DNA from: Burkholderia sp. S171
GTDB taxonomy: Bacteria > Pseudomonadota > Gammaproteobacteria > Burkholderiales > Burkholderiaceae
Reading direction: 5' to 3'
Length of the DNA: 64,000 nucleotides
NCBI RefSeq assembly: GCF_009766085.1
Contig: NZ_LMUF01000064.1
Coordinates: forward strand, 94,108 to 158,107
Under the pieces are notes generated by a model. The model searched no databases. It saw only the letters and a list, made by a program, of their open reading frames with translations, and was not told where the DNA came from. Of the stretch, positions 1 through 8,464 are shown piece by piece. A program made the position numbers and the translations under genes. How positions within the stretch are numbered: position 1 is the first letter of the stretch; every line of letters begins with the position of its first letter.

Positions 1-595
1 TATCGAATAGTGCAGAACTTGTCTGCGCTGACGTGAGCGCTCCGGTGCTTGCAACGAAGATGTGTTTCGCCTGCGACGCGCCACGCTGCAGGCCATACTG
101 TGTGTTACCTGGCCATCGAGGCCGACCTCGCACACGTAAGCCAAGTGTTCACCTATCCCATTGACCTCAGAGCGGCGCTTCCATGCGCGCGCGCTCAACG
201 GACTACGGCCGCCTAGCGCGGCGTTAAGCACCGCCATCTCAATCATCCCTATTTTCACCAGCGCTTTGACAGGGAACGATAAGTCAAATCGATACTCGAT
301 CGCCCGTCGTTCACTCGTGAACAAACGTATTCGCCCGGGAGATTGGTCGAGCCTCGAACCATGATTGCGTTCTGTTTGACTTTCTGATATCGGTCGACTT
401 TGTTTTTGCACTTTTACCGAATCCACAGTCGAACCGTAGGACCTGAACGATTCGAATTGCTAAATTATTAGCGAGCACTGACGCAGCCTGTGAAAACTTA
501 AACACGCACCGAAGTGTTGAGGCCACTGTGTCGGTAATCGTGCATTCGCTTCGCTAGCGATGAACTAAAAAACTTGCATGACGGAAATCGTATCG
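1..595. other. Left-edge stretch without a convincing gene
   Basis: I see no supportable gene here. Open frames are short (under about 75 codons), lack good ribosome binding sites and resemble no family I recognise. The right end must hold the promoter and leader of the outer-membrane barrel gene that starts at 596. A gene tail running in from the left cannot be excluded, because one frame stays open from base 3 to about 155. Confidence 0.5.
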
Positions 596-1759
596 ATGAA
601 ATTACGCAAGCGAGGCTTAAGCGCTGCCCTTGAATCACGGCAAAGGATATGGCCATTACTCGGATGCCTCGCGCTCACGGCTTCACTCACCGGTGTGGCG
701 TCGGCGGAAGGCAAATTCACCGACGCTGAAGATGGCATGTTCGACTTGAGCGATATGTTGCTGTCGCACCGTGGCGTCCTGCCTGTACCCACTATTGTCA
801 CGGAACCCGCTGTTGGGTACGGACTCGGCCTTGGCCTGCTGTACTTCACCATGCCCAAGCATGATCCGGATGCCCCTCAGAGCGAGGCCAAGAGCTCAGC
901 GCCTCCCAATATCACCGGCTTGGGGGGCTTTGCGACAGGCACGCATAGCTGGGGTGTCGGGCTGATGCACTTCCACACCTGGGACGACGACCGGATTCGC
1001 TATCTCGGCATTGTTGGAAAAATCAACCTGCATCTGAACTATTACGGTTCCGAAGGCGGATCGCACGCGTATCAGCTAAGCGGCGTTGCCGTCGTTCAGC
1101 AGGTCTTGTTCCGCTTGGGCAATAGTCCGTGGTACGTCGGTCCTCGCTACACGTTTCTGGATTCGAACACGCGCTTCGGCCCCATTCTTCCAAACGGATT
1201 GCTTGATTTCAAGAACGAGCAACGCGTTGCGAAGGGCGGTGTGGTCGTTGACTACGACACCCGCGACAACTTCTTTTTCCCGGGCAAAGGAACCTACGCG
1301 GAGTTTGAAGCGGAAATTGCCAGAGGTGGACTCGGCAGTTCTTCAAATTTCCAGATGGAAACTGCGAAGGGCTACCACTGGTTACCGCTCGGTCCGTCAT
1401 GGGTTCTCGGGATGCGCGCCGACACCGGATTTTCGCAAGGTAATATCCCGTTTTTTGCGCAGCCCTACGTCTCTCTACGCGGCGTGTCTGACGCGAAGTA
1501 TCAAGACCGCAATCAACTGACGAGCGAGGTCGAGCTCAGGTGGAATGTGGCGCCGCGCTGGTATGTGCTCGGTTTTGGGGGCGCCGGCAAGGCGTACGGC
1601 AACCTTCATTCAATCTCAGATGCGCCGACAGCCTATGGTTTCGGCACCGGTTTTCGCTACCTGATCGCCCGCAAGCTAGGTTTGACGATGGGTATCGATA
1701 TTGCACGTGGCCCCGGCCAAAACGCGTTCTACGTTCAAGTCGGCAGTGCCTGGCGCTAA
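596..1759 (+). CDS. D15/BamA-type outer-membrane barrel protein without POTRA domains
   Basis: A 387-residue exported protein predicted to form a 16-strand Omp85-like beta-barrel. The N-terminus has a basic stretch followed by a hydrophobic core ending near VASAEG, a plausible signal peptide. The rest alternates short beta-strand segments (GLGLGLLYFTM, GVVVDYDTRDNFFFPGKG, FGTGFRYLIARKLGLTMGIDIARGP). The DTRDN..FPGKG strand and the LGLTMGID..RGP ending are typical of the bacterial surface antigen (D15) domain. There is no room for POTRA repeats, so it is barrel-only and its role is unknown. I chose ATG 596 over ATG 578 because GGAAA lies upstream of it. The mipA-like gene follows on the same strand after 81 bases containing a 12-bp repeat. 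Confidence 0.8.
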   Translation: MKLRKRGLSAALESRQRIWPLLGCLALTASLTGVASAEGKFTDAEDGMFDLSDMLLSHRGVLPVPTIVTEPAVGYGLGLGLLYFTMPKHDPDAPQSEAKSSAPPNITGLGGFATGTHSWGVGLMHFHTWDDDRIRYLGIVGKINLHLNYYGSEGGSHAYQLSGVAVVQQVLFRLGNSPWYVGPRYTFLDSNTRFGPILPNGLLDFKNEQRVAKGGVVVDYDTRDNFFFPGKGTYAEFEAEIARGGLGSSSNFQMETAKGYHWLPLGPSWVLGMRADTGFSQGNIPFFAQPYVSLRGVSDAKYQDRNQLTSEVELRWNVAPRWYVLGFGGAGKAYGNLHSISDAPTAYGFGTGFRYLIARKLGLTMGIDIARGPGQNAFYVQVGSAWR

Positions 1760-1762
1760 GAC

Positions 1763-1810
1763 TTGAACCTGGACTTGCACCTGGATTAGAACCTGGATTA
1801 GAACCTGGAT
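1763..1810. repeat. Four tandem 12-bp units
   Basis: Four consecutive 12-bp units (1763-1774, 1775-1786, 1787-1798, 1799-1810) share the core ACCTGGA; the last two are identical (tagaacctggat). They begin just after the stop codon of the barrel gene and end about 30 bases before the next start codon. The in-frame TAG in units 3 and 4 argues against plus-strand coding. Confidence 0.85.
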
Positions 1811-1840
1811 TCAAGGCACCCCCGTTCCAATGGCCGGCCA

Positions 1841-2671
1841 ATGAAAAACCACTTGAACCGCTTATCCCAAGTACGCCTGCACGCTGTTGTGCTGGCAACG
1901 TGCTGTCTGATCAGTCAGCCAAGCCGGGCAGCGTCCTTCGACGTTCCCGGCACGCTTCCCAGCATGGTCGGCGGTGGCCTTGGGTCTACGACGGACTACG
2001 CCGGGGGTAAGGACCGCTTTGTCGGCGCAGTACCGGGAATACGTTACGTGACCGATGGCGGACGGCTGTTCGAGCTATACGGGCCTTACGCACAGTTTGA
2101 TCTTGGCGGCCTGACAGGACTGCAATACGGTCCGGCCGTCGAGCTTCGCCTGGGACGAAGTCATGTTGACGATCCGGTCGTTTCCCAGGTCCACGACGTG
2201 CACACGACCGCGGAAGCGGGGGGCTTTGTTGGCTACGAGTACGATAACCAGGGCGCTTTCCCGTATCGTCTGCGGGGCTCTGTGACGGTGGTGACCAACG
2301 CTGGCATTGTTTATACAGGAGCACGGGTGTCGGTGAACGGCAGCCTCTGGTTGCCCGTGCAACGCCGCATTTTTGTAGGTGCCGGGGTGGGTGCAAGCTG
2401 GGTAAGCCAAGGATTTAACCAGGTGTACTACGGTGTGACGGAGGAGGACTCCACACGCAGCGGCCTGCCTGCTTTCAGTCCTTCCGGCGGACTTGAACAG
2501 ATGACCGGCTGGCTTGCCGCGATCTACCAGATCGATAAACACTGGTTTGGCGGTGCGATGATTTACTACCAGCGGATATCAGGCTCAGCGGCGGACAGTC
2601 CGATCGTCACGCAACGCGGCAACCGGAATCAAATCACGTATGGCGTGGGAGTCGCCTACGCGTTCAAGTGA
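1841..2671 (+). CDS. MipA/OmpV family outer-membrane protein
   Basis: A 276-residue protein with a signal peptide (hydrophobic core VVLATCCLIS, cleavage near SRAAS). The mature part opens with GGGLGSTTDYAG, the usual first strand of MipA/OmpV proteins. It contains the family segment around FNQVYYGVTEED..SGLPAF..SGGL and ends in an aromatic/hydrophobic strand closing on AFK. MipA in E. coli scaffolds murein polymerase and hydrolase complexes; OmpV-type homologues are 12-strand barrels linked to osmotic adaptation and antibiotic uptake. Which applies here cannot be read from sequence. It probably forms a transcription unit with the upstream barrel gene. No strong ribosome binding site is visible before ATG 1841. 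Confidence 0.85.
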   Translation: MKNHLNRLSQVRLHAVVLATCCLISQPSRAASFDVPGTLPSMVGGGLGSTTDYAGGKDRFVGAVPGIRYVTDGGRLFELYGPYAQFDLGGLTGLQYGPAVELRLGRSHVDDPVVSQVHDVHTTAEAGGFVGYEYDNQGAFPYRLRGSVTVVTNAGIVYTGARVSVNGSLWLPVQRRIFVGAGVGASWVSQGFNQVYYGVTEEDSTRSGLPAFSPSGGLEQMTGWLAAIYQIDKHWFGGAMIYYQRISGSAADSPIVTQRGNRNQITYGVGVAYAFK

Positions 2672-2713
2672 TTTGCCGGACGACCATGCGTGCCTGGAGC
2701 ACCACGCTGGAGG

Positions 2714-3298
2714 TTAAAACCTTCCTTCAACAATTTCGCAGTTGGACGGCATGTCCACGCATCGAGCGCCGTCGTCCATGCTGATTTCGTTCAGGATGAC
2801 CCGCACAGCTTGAAGCGTCCAGCCGTGTGCGACGACCAGCACCGTCTGCGGACTACTCAGCTTCAGGTCCGCAATCAGTGTTTGAACACGCGCGAGCATT
2901 CCCGTGAAGGGTTCGCCGTCCGGCGCGGCGGTAATAGCCGGTGCGTGGGCGATGAATCGCTGGAAATCGTCGCCGAGCTTTCCTTCAAATTGGGCACCCA
3001 CGCGGTTTTCATTGGCTAGCCGATTGACGACTTGTGGAACGTTCAATACCTTGTTGGCCAACCATGCTGTTTGCCGCGCACGCAGAAATTCCGAGGTCAC
3101 AATAAGCTCGATCTTCTCGTCCTTCAGACGCTCGCCCAAGGCCTTGGCCTGTGCTTCGCCCTTCTCGGTCAGATAAAAACCGGTGCGGGGATTACTGTTG
3201 CAAACGCCGCGGACGTTGCACGGATATTCGCCGTGGCGCGCGAAGATGATGCGTTTGAGCGCGGTGCTCGGTTCGGACAACCAGTTCGTTTCGGACAT
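2714..3298 (-). CDS. Histidine phosphatase family protein (phosphoglycerate-mutase superfamily)
   Basis: A 194-residue cytosolic protein. The phosphohistidine motif RHGE sits at residues 21-24, the second arginine region is TSEFLRARQTA, and the C-terminal catalytic histidine is in VVAHGW. These are the three hallmarks of branch-1 histidine phosphatases. The start was placed at the ATG at 3298 (MSETNW) because the upstream in-frame extension is unlike the family. The substrate cannot be predicted; members act on sugar phosphates, nucleotides or phosphoproteins. It is separated from the MipA gene (convergent) by about 40 bases. Confidence 0.8.
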   Translation of the reverse strand: MSETNWLSEPSTALKRIIFARHGEYPCNVRGVCNSNPRTGFYLTEKGEAQAKALGERLKDEKIELIVTSEFLRARQTAWLANKVLNVPQVVNRLANENRVGAQFEGKLGDDFQRFIAHAPAITAAPDGEPFTGMLARVQTLIADLKLSSPQTVLVVAHGWTLQAVRVILNEISMDDGARCVDMPSNCEIVEGRF

Positions 3299-3421
3299 GT
3301 AGTAAAGAGGGACGAGGAGCTTGACCCAATTGTACCAACCCAAGCTCCTTCTCCAGTTTGGTCCCCTGTGCTGGCCAAGCAAAGCGGACTAGCCGGAGCT
3401 GCCCGCCAGCACTTGACGGTA

Positions 3422-5008
3422 TCAGCCACGTCCATGCCGCGCGGACACCTCTTGCAAGTCCAGGTCATGTTCGAGGACGTGCAACATCTCATCGTGAATG
3501 GCGCCCGAACGATGCATCCGGAGCAACTCCTTGCGCCCGGCGGCAATGGCTGCCAGAACAACATCGAAATGAGTGACCCGTTCCTCATGCGGAAAGTCCG
3601 CCCGGTCGCCATACGCTTTGGTGAGTGTCGCCCGGTAGGTGTATTGCTCGAGCAGCCGGGGATGAATCACCTTCCCCTCACTGTCGTGTACAAGCGGTTC
3701 GATAGCAGCGAGTTGAGCCGCCTCCAGTCTTGCCCAGGCTTGTGGTTCCGTCAGATGTTGGGCGCCTGCATCCGCACTGCGATCAGGATTGATCCATTCG
3801 ATAAGAAGGCCAATGGTGGCGCCTTGCAGCAACACGGTCACCAGGATGACGGCAAACGATGCAACAAGGATCAGATCCCGCCCGGGCAAGGTCTCTGGAA
3901 GCGATAGCGCGACTGCGAGGGTGACCACGCCGCGCATACCTGCCCAACTCATTATGGTTGCCGTTCGCCAATCAAGATCGGGGTCCTTATGACCTGTCAA
4001 ACGCTGCCATGACGTGTTGAAAAACTCGGTAGCGAAGACCCATACGAAGCGCGACAGGACCACCGCGCCAAGCACAGCCGCCACGGCGGGCGCCAGCGTA
4101 AAAAGGGCATCATCGGCGCCGCCAGACCGCGCGATGACACCTCGAAGAGACAGCCCGATCAGGATGAACACGAGCGCTTCGAGAAGGAAGACAATGACCT
4201 GCCAGAATGCCGTCCCGCGCATGCGAACGGTCGCGCTCAAGACCTCGTGTTGATACCAACCCAATGTCAGGCCAGCCGTTACGGTCGCTATTACGCCCGA
4301 GACGCCAAGCATTTCGCCCACAATGTAGCTGATCCATGCCGTCAATACGCTGGTGGTGATGATGAGATAGTCGTCGTCGAGGCAGCGGATGATTTGCACG
4401 ATCAAATAGCCCACGATGCCACCCACCACCACACCACCCAGGCCAAGGAAGGCGAAGCTCGCCGCAGCATGTCCCATGCTGAACGTTCCGGTCAGCGCTG
4501 CCGCCACGGCGAAGCGAACCAGGACGAGGCCGGCCGCATCGTTGAGCAAGCTTTCTCCTTCGAGGACGGACATCAGCTTGCGTGGCAGCGCGAGGCGTTC
4601 GAGCACGGCCTTGGCCGCGACGGCATCGGGCGGCGACACAATCGCGCCGAGCGCGAAGCAGACTGCCCAAGGCAAGCCAGGGACAACCAGATGGGCGACC
4701 ACGCCGACCGCAAGTGTGGTGAACGCAACGGCACCAATAGCGAGTAGCAGGATGGCGCCGAGATTGCGCTTGAGCTCTTCCCAGACTGAGAAGTAGGCTC
4801 CGTCCATGAGGAGCGGCGGCAGGAATACGACAATCACCAGGTCCGGGTCCAGGTGAACGGGTGGAAGCCCGGGCACGAATGCCATGGCAATGCCGCCAAT
4901 CAGCAGCGCGGCCGCGGGTGGCAATTTAAGACGCTTTGCTAGCAGCTGCAAGCCGATCATCACGATGAGCGAGAGCAGGACGAGCTTGAATGCGGAGACG
5001 GAGGACAT
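3422..5008 (-). CDS. Na+/H+ antiporter, CPA1 family
   Basis: A 528-residue integral membrane protein with about 12 hydrophobic segments in the first 410 residues, then a hydrophilic C-terminal domain of roughly 110 residues. The ion-binding segments of CPA1 exchangers are present: FLPPLLMDGA, GAIVSPPDAVAA, and EGESLLNDAAG, whose ND pair marks electroneutral Na+(K+)/H+ exchangers such as NhaP/YjcE. It should exchange cytoplasmic Na+ or K+ for protons at the inner membrane and contribute to pH and salt homeostasis. The cytosolic tail ends close to the neighbouring phosphatase gene, but no operon is obvious (about 120 bases apart). Confidence 0.9.
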   Translation of the reverse strand: MSSVSAFKLVLLSLIVMIGLQLLAKRLKLPPAAALLIGGIAMAFVPGLPPVHLDPDLVIVVFLPPLLMDGAYFSVWEELKRNLGAILLLAIGAVAFTTLAVGVVAHLVVPGLPWAVCFALGAIVSPPDAVAAKAVLERLALPRKLMSVLEGESLLNDAAGLVLVRFAVAAALTGTFSMGHAAASFAFLGLGGVVVGGIVGYLIVQIIRCLDDDYLIITTSVLTAWISYIVGEMLGVSGVIATVTAGLTLGWYQHEVLSATVRMRGTAFWQVIVFLLEALVFILIGLSLRGVIARSGGADDALFTLAPAVAAVLGAVVLSRFVWVFATEFFNTSWQRLTGHKDPDLDWRTATIMSWAGMRGVVTLAVALSLPETLPGRDLILVASFAVILVTVLLQGATIGLLIEWINPDRSADAGAQHLTEPQAWARLEAAQLAAIEPLVHDSEGKVIHPRLLEQYTYRATLTKAYGDRADFPHEERVTHFDVVLAAIAAGRKELLRMHRSGAIHDEMLHVLEHDLDLQEVSARHGRG

Positions 5009-5228
5009 GGATGTGCCTGCGGAGCGTCGGTTAAGCGAAGCTTACCCGACGGCGGCATTGCTTCGGAATTCATGGGGGCATCCGTTATAGCGCCAGGCGT
5101 TCGCTTAGGCGAGAGGTTGACTCATCTAGGGATGCGTCGGTCTCTTGTAAGCAAGCTAAAGGCGGACACTTGGCTGTAGCCAGACCCTGGTCGTACTATG
5201 ATGGCAATACGCAACTCAAGGTGATTCA

Positions 5229-6038
5229 ATGAACATTGAACGATATAGATGCTTTGGAGCAACAGCGTTGAACGGAAACGATGCTGTGGTTGTGTCGGGT
5301 CCTGAACTCTCAAGCTGGTTGCTTGAGGACCGGCAACAATTCACCATCGAGCAACATGCTCACGCGTGTGTTTTTGTAGATGCGGAGGGTTCGGCAAGCG
5401 GCCAGTTCACGCTGGATTTTTACTATCCGCATACGCGCAGCCCTTTGTGTCTGCACGCGTCGCTAGCGGCTGCCGACCATGTTTGGAAAACTGGACAGCA
5501 CGGTGGTGTTTTGTTGCTGACGTCGAGCATGAAAAAGCAACCGCTGGCGTTCGATAGAACAGGCGACGAAATTTTCGTGTCGGTCGATATACAGCAGGCG
5601 GATTTCCCCAATGTATCCATTTCTGACGTAGCAAAGTTATTGCGCTGCGATACGGGCGTGCTCGTGTCGTCACCCGAGGTGGCCTCCGTAGGTAGCCCCA
5701 AGCTTCTCGTTGAAGTCGCTAGCGAAGATGTGCTGTATTCCCTGGCCCCGGATCTGGATGGCATCACAGAATGGGGACAAAGGAATGGCGTCAATGGTTG
5801 CTTCGTCTACACGCTGATGGGCGCAAGTCCGAGCCAGTATGCCGGCCGCAACTTCAATCATCTCGACGCGACGCTGGAAGACGCGGCTACCGGTGTCGCC
5901 GCTGGGGCACTGAGCGTCAGGTTGAATGCGGATATAACGCTGTATCAAGGGCGGAATCTGGATAACCCTTGCGTTATTCGTGCCTCACGCGCCGCAGGAA
6001 AGATTCGGGTGGGCGGCCGCGTTGCTATGGGCGGGTAA
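5229..6038 (+). CDS. PhzF family isomerase-like protein with altered catalytic residue
   Basis: A 269-residue protein with the two-lobed PhzF/diaminopimelate-epimerase-like fold. The N-terminal NGNDAVVV replaces the usual GNPxAV. The first-lobe histidine is kept in CLHAS (H76), and the second-lobe acid in LEDAATG (E217-D218), followed by AAGALSV. In PhzF the catalytic acid/base glutamate (E45 in Pseudomonas) lies in the NLSE segment; the aligned segment here, EQHAHAC, has alanine (A46). If that alignment holds, the protein may not catalyse the classical isomerisation. SD AAGGTG precedes ATG 5229. There are no phenazine genes nearby, so it is not evidence of phenazine synthesis. Confidence 0.8.
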   Translation: MNIERYRCFGATALNGNDAVVVSGPELSSWLLEDRQQFTIEQHAHACVFVDAEGSASGQFTLDFYYPHTRSPLCLHASLAAADHVWKTGQHGGVLLLTSSMKKQPLAFDRTGDEIFVSVDIQQADFPNVSISDVAKLLRCDTGVLVSSPEVASVGSPKLLVEVASEDVLYSLAPDLDGITEWGQRNGVNGCFVYTLMGASPSQYAGRNFNHLDATLEDAATGVAAGALSVRLNADITLYQGRNLDNPCVIRASRAAGKIRVGGRVAMGG

Positions 6039-6094
6039 TCGCGTCTTAGCATGCGTGACGTCGCAAGCTTAGGCGGAGCAGTATCTGCTCAAAG

Positions 6095-6349
6095 ATGTTC
6101 CATCCAGTTTGCCTGTTTGTCGTCACCATCATTCAGCTTTCTCTCGCAGCCGCTGCGTTGCTTTCGATGCTGACGCCGTACCCCATCTTCATGCTCGTCA
6201 GTACCGGCAACCCCGTGGCGATCATTGCGGGTATCGCGATCTCGCTGATTGGTATTCGTGGCCTGGCGCGCCTTCAGAATGGACGTGATTCGAACGAGTT
6301 ACACCAGGCGGAATCGATCGGGGCGCTGGAGCGGCAAGGGGTGAATTGA
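6095..6349 (+). CDS. Small predicted membrane protein
   Basis: An 84-residue frame with two long hydrophobic segments (about residues 5-35 and 40-55, the second IIAGIAISLIGI), then a charged tail. It lies 56 bases after the PhzF-like gene on the same strand and could be cotranscribed. I do not recognise a family. The ribosome binding site is weak, so the call rests on the membrane-protein-like composition and the absence of a competing gene. Confidence 0.45.
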   Translation: MFHPVCLFVVTIIQLSLAAAALLSMLTPYPIFMLVSTGNPVAIIAGIAISLIGIRGLARLQNGRDSNELHQAESIGALERQGVN

Positions 6350-6422
6350 CGTTGGGGCGGCTCGTGTCAAGTCACCTTATGTTACGACTGGCATGAGCTT
6401 CCTTACCCGATGAAAGACTTAA

Positions 6423-6443
6423 GCCCGGTTCGGTTGACCGGGC
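6423..6443. terminator. Hairpin downstream of the small membrane ORF
   Basis: A perfect 7-bp stem (gcccggt / accgggc) with a 7-base loop lies 74 bases after the stop codon of the small membrane protein. It is followed by AATTGC rather than a T-run, so intrinsic termination is only possible. Confidence 0.35.
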
Positions 6444-6616
6444 AATTGCAACGGGAAGTTTCTGCCGACAACGGTTGCGCCCCGCACGGGCGCTTGCTCA
6501 TTGCGAGAATGTAACTGTGTAATGCCGTGAAAAATGGCTGTAGCGAGAATGTCGATTTGACTCTCTAGGATGCATGAACGCAAACCGTTGCGATTCATTC
6601 ATGCAAGGAGATTCCC

Positions 6617-6838
6617 ATGCTCAGCCCTCACGAGTTGTCGACGCTGCTCTTGATCCAACATTCGCCGTCGCAGGTCGAACCTCAATGTTCCGACGTGGCG
6701 AGTCTCGAGCACGAGCACCTCGTCAGCATCGACGCAAGCACGAACGGTCGAGCTATGCCGCGCCTGACTACACAGGGCTCCGATTTATTGCAGCAACTGC
6801 ATCGTTTCTGCGCCCGTGAGTTTGCTGAGAGCCACTGA
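6617..6838 (+). CDS. Small conserved-looking hypothetical protein
   Basis: A 73-residue soluble protein preceded by a strong Shine-Dalgarno sequence (AAGGAG, 6 bases before ATG). It has an amphipathic N-terminal helix (MLSPHELSTLLLIQ), an acidic middle, and a C-terminal RLTTQGSDLLQQL helix resembling the wing end of small winged-helix proteins. I do not recognise a named family, and DNA binding would be speculation. It is convergent with the TetR gene. Confidence 0.65.
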   Translation: MLSPHELSTLLLIQHSPSQVEPQCSDVASLEHEHLVSIDASTNGRAMPRLTTQGSDLLQQLHRFCAREFAESH

Positions 6839-6873
6839 ACCTGCACTGACATTCGCCGCGGTTCGCCCCGGGT

Positions 6874-7473
6874 TTATTGCAGGTGAGCAGTACCTTCCTG
6901 CGTCATGACGAGCGCATGCGCGGCCGTGAGAATCGACAGCGCCAGATCGTGATCGTCCACTGCGCGCGCCAGTGTGATCGCGCCCACAATCGCGGCAACC
7001 ACGCCTAGTCCCAGCGCTTCGCTCCCGCTTCCGTCTTCGCCTCCCGCTGCTTGAGTCAATCGATCTGCAAGCCGCCGCAAGTGCGTGGTGTAGAGCGCTT
7101 TCACATCCGCCGTTGCATGCACCGCATCGCCGGCAAGTGCACACAGTGCGCAGCCGTTGCCGGGATTGTCCGCGTGAGCGGGGTGCAGGTAGGCATCGAC
7201 GATCGCTTCGAACGGTGTCTTTGAATGTTCCGCCGCATTCGCCGCGCGCGATGTCACGCGTTCCCGGCCTTGGGTCATTGCCTGTTCCAGCGCAGCAATG
7301 ATCAATTCATCGCGTGACGAAAAATGTCCATAGAACGCGCCGTGCGTAAGCCCCGCGCTACGCATGCAATCGGCGACTCCCAGTGCTTTCAGACCGTTCT
7401 CGCGAATCTGCCGTGCAGCCGTATCCAGCACACGTTGCCTGCTTTCTGCCTTCTGTGCCTGTGAAAAGCCCAT
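6874..7473 (-). CDS. TetR/AcrR family transcriptional repressor
   Basis: A 199-residue regulator. Residues about 10-55 form the TetR helix-turn-helix (VLDTAARQIRENG, then AGLTHGAFYGHFSSRDEL, with the GAFYGHF turn typical of the family). The remaining 140 residues form the variable ligand-binding core, which carries several cysteines (GNGCALCALAG). The ATG at 7473 is preceded by a GAGG ribosome binding site. It is divergent from the SDR gene across a 143-base AT-rich gap with inverted repeats, the standard layout for a repressor that controls itself and its neighbour. The inducer is unknown. Confidence 0.88.
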   Translation of the reverse strand: MGFSQAQKAESRQRVLDTAARQIRENGLKALGVADCMRSAGLTHGAFYGHFSSRDELIIAALEQAMTQGRERVTSRAANAAEHSKTPFEAIVDAYLHPAHADNPGNGCALCALAGDAVHATADVKALYTTHLRRLADRLTQAAGGEDGSGSEALGLGVVAAIVGAITLARAVDDHDLALSILTAAHALVMTQEGTAHLQ

Positions 7474-7489
7474 CACAATCCTCGCTTGA

Positions 7490-7546
7490 CAATCTGCATG
7501 ACGAGGATAATACTGAATTTGTGGATTATATTCAACATTCAGATTG
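7490..7546. promoter_or_regulatory. Divergent TetR/SDR promoter region with inverted repeats
   Basis: The gap holds nested inverted repeats: caatctg (7490-7496) with cagattg (7540-7546), and ctgaat (7513-7518) with attcag (7537-7542), in the most AT-rich part of the region. This is a plausible operator for the adjacent TetR protein; binding is inferred. Confidence 0.4.
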
Positions 7547-7616
7547 GCGGCGTATCAATACAGCCGATGCATTCTTCAGCCGCGACCGGGCGGCGATCAA
7601 AATAGGAGAAGGACCC

Positions 7617-8393
7617 ATGCGATTCATTGGCAAGATTGCCCTGATTACGGGCGGAAACAGCGGTATTGGTTTTGCGGCCGCGAAGTTGTTGATCGCCGAA
7701 GGGGCGCGCGTCGCGATCACGGGGCGTGACCGCGCGAAGCTGGATAACGCGGTGTCTGAGCTGGGTGCAAATGCGCTCGGCATTCAGGCGGATCTGGACG
7801 ATCCAACTGCAATCGATTTGGTGATAAAACAAGTCAGTGGTGCTTATGGTTCACTTGATATCGTGTTTGCCAACGCGGGAATCTCAGGGCCAACGCCATT
7901 GGGCGGTACGACCGCTGCGGCGTTTGAAGCCATTCTGCGTACCAACCTGACAGGGGTCTTTCTGACGGTCCAGGCGGCGCTGCCGTTGATGTCCGCGGGA
8001 GGATCGATCGTGTTGAATGGTTCGGTCATGCGCGAGCTTGGCCGGGCAGGTACGGCGGCGTATTCGGCGTCCAAGGCCGGCATTACAGGGATGGCGAAAG
8101 TGTTTGCCGGAGAGCTCGTACAACGCGGCATCCGCGTGAACACGGTGATTCCTGGCGGCACCCGCACGCCGATCTGGACCCGCGGTGCACGGGCAGGCGC
8201 GACGATCGACGGCACGGAAGAAGCGTTGTCGCCGGCTATTCCAATGGGACGCTTCGCTGCCGCCGAAGAAGTCGCAGAGGCGGTTGCGTTCCTTGCGTCG
8301 GATGGTGCGTCCGGAATCACGGCGGCCGAGATAGTGGTCGACGGCGGCACGATCGGCGCGCCATGGAGCGCTCCAGTGCTTCGCGCTAGCTAG
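7617..8393 (+). CDS. SDR family oxidoreductase
   Basis: A 258-residue classical short-chain dehydrogenase. It shows the cofactor motif TGGNSGIG (residues 11-18), NAG in FANAGISG, the catalytic serine in VLNGSV, YSASK, and the PGGTRTPIW stretch after the active site. The C-terminal VDGG motif is intact. R in TGRDR after the second strand suggests NADPH preference. The start at 7617 follows AGGAG. Such TetR-linked SDRs are common in proteobacteria, often induced by aldehydes or quinones; the substrate here is unknown. Confidence 0.9.
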   Translation: MRFIGKIALITGGNSGIGFAAAKLLIAEGARVAITGRDRAKLDNAVSELGANALGIQADLDDPTAIDLVIKQVSGAYGSLDIVFANAGISGPTPLGGTTAAAFEAILRTNLTGVFLTVQAALPLMSAGGSIVLNGSVMRELGRAGTAAYSASKAGITGMAKVFAGELVQRGIRVNTVIPGGTRTPIWTRGARAGATIDGTEEALSPAIPMGRFAAAEEVAEAVAFLASDGASGITAAEIVVDGGTIGAPWSAPVLRAS

Positions 8394-8464
8394 GCTTGCC
8401 CCTACCGCCCGGCGCAACGCGCGGAGGGGCGTGGTCGCCCATCTGACGAACGCTGCGGGCAGGC

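Noticed and set aside
5229-6038. Phenazine biosynthesis
   Set aside because: Only a PhzF-family gene is present, with a changed catalytic residue and no other phz genes.
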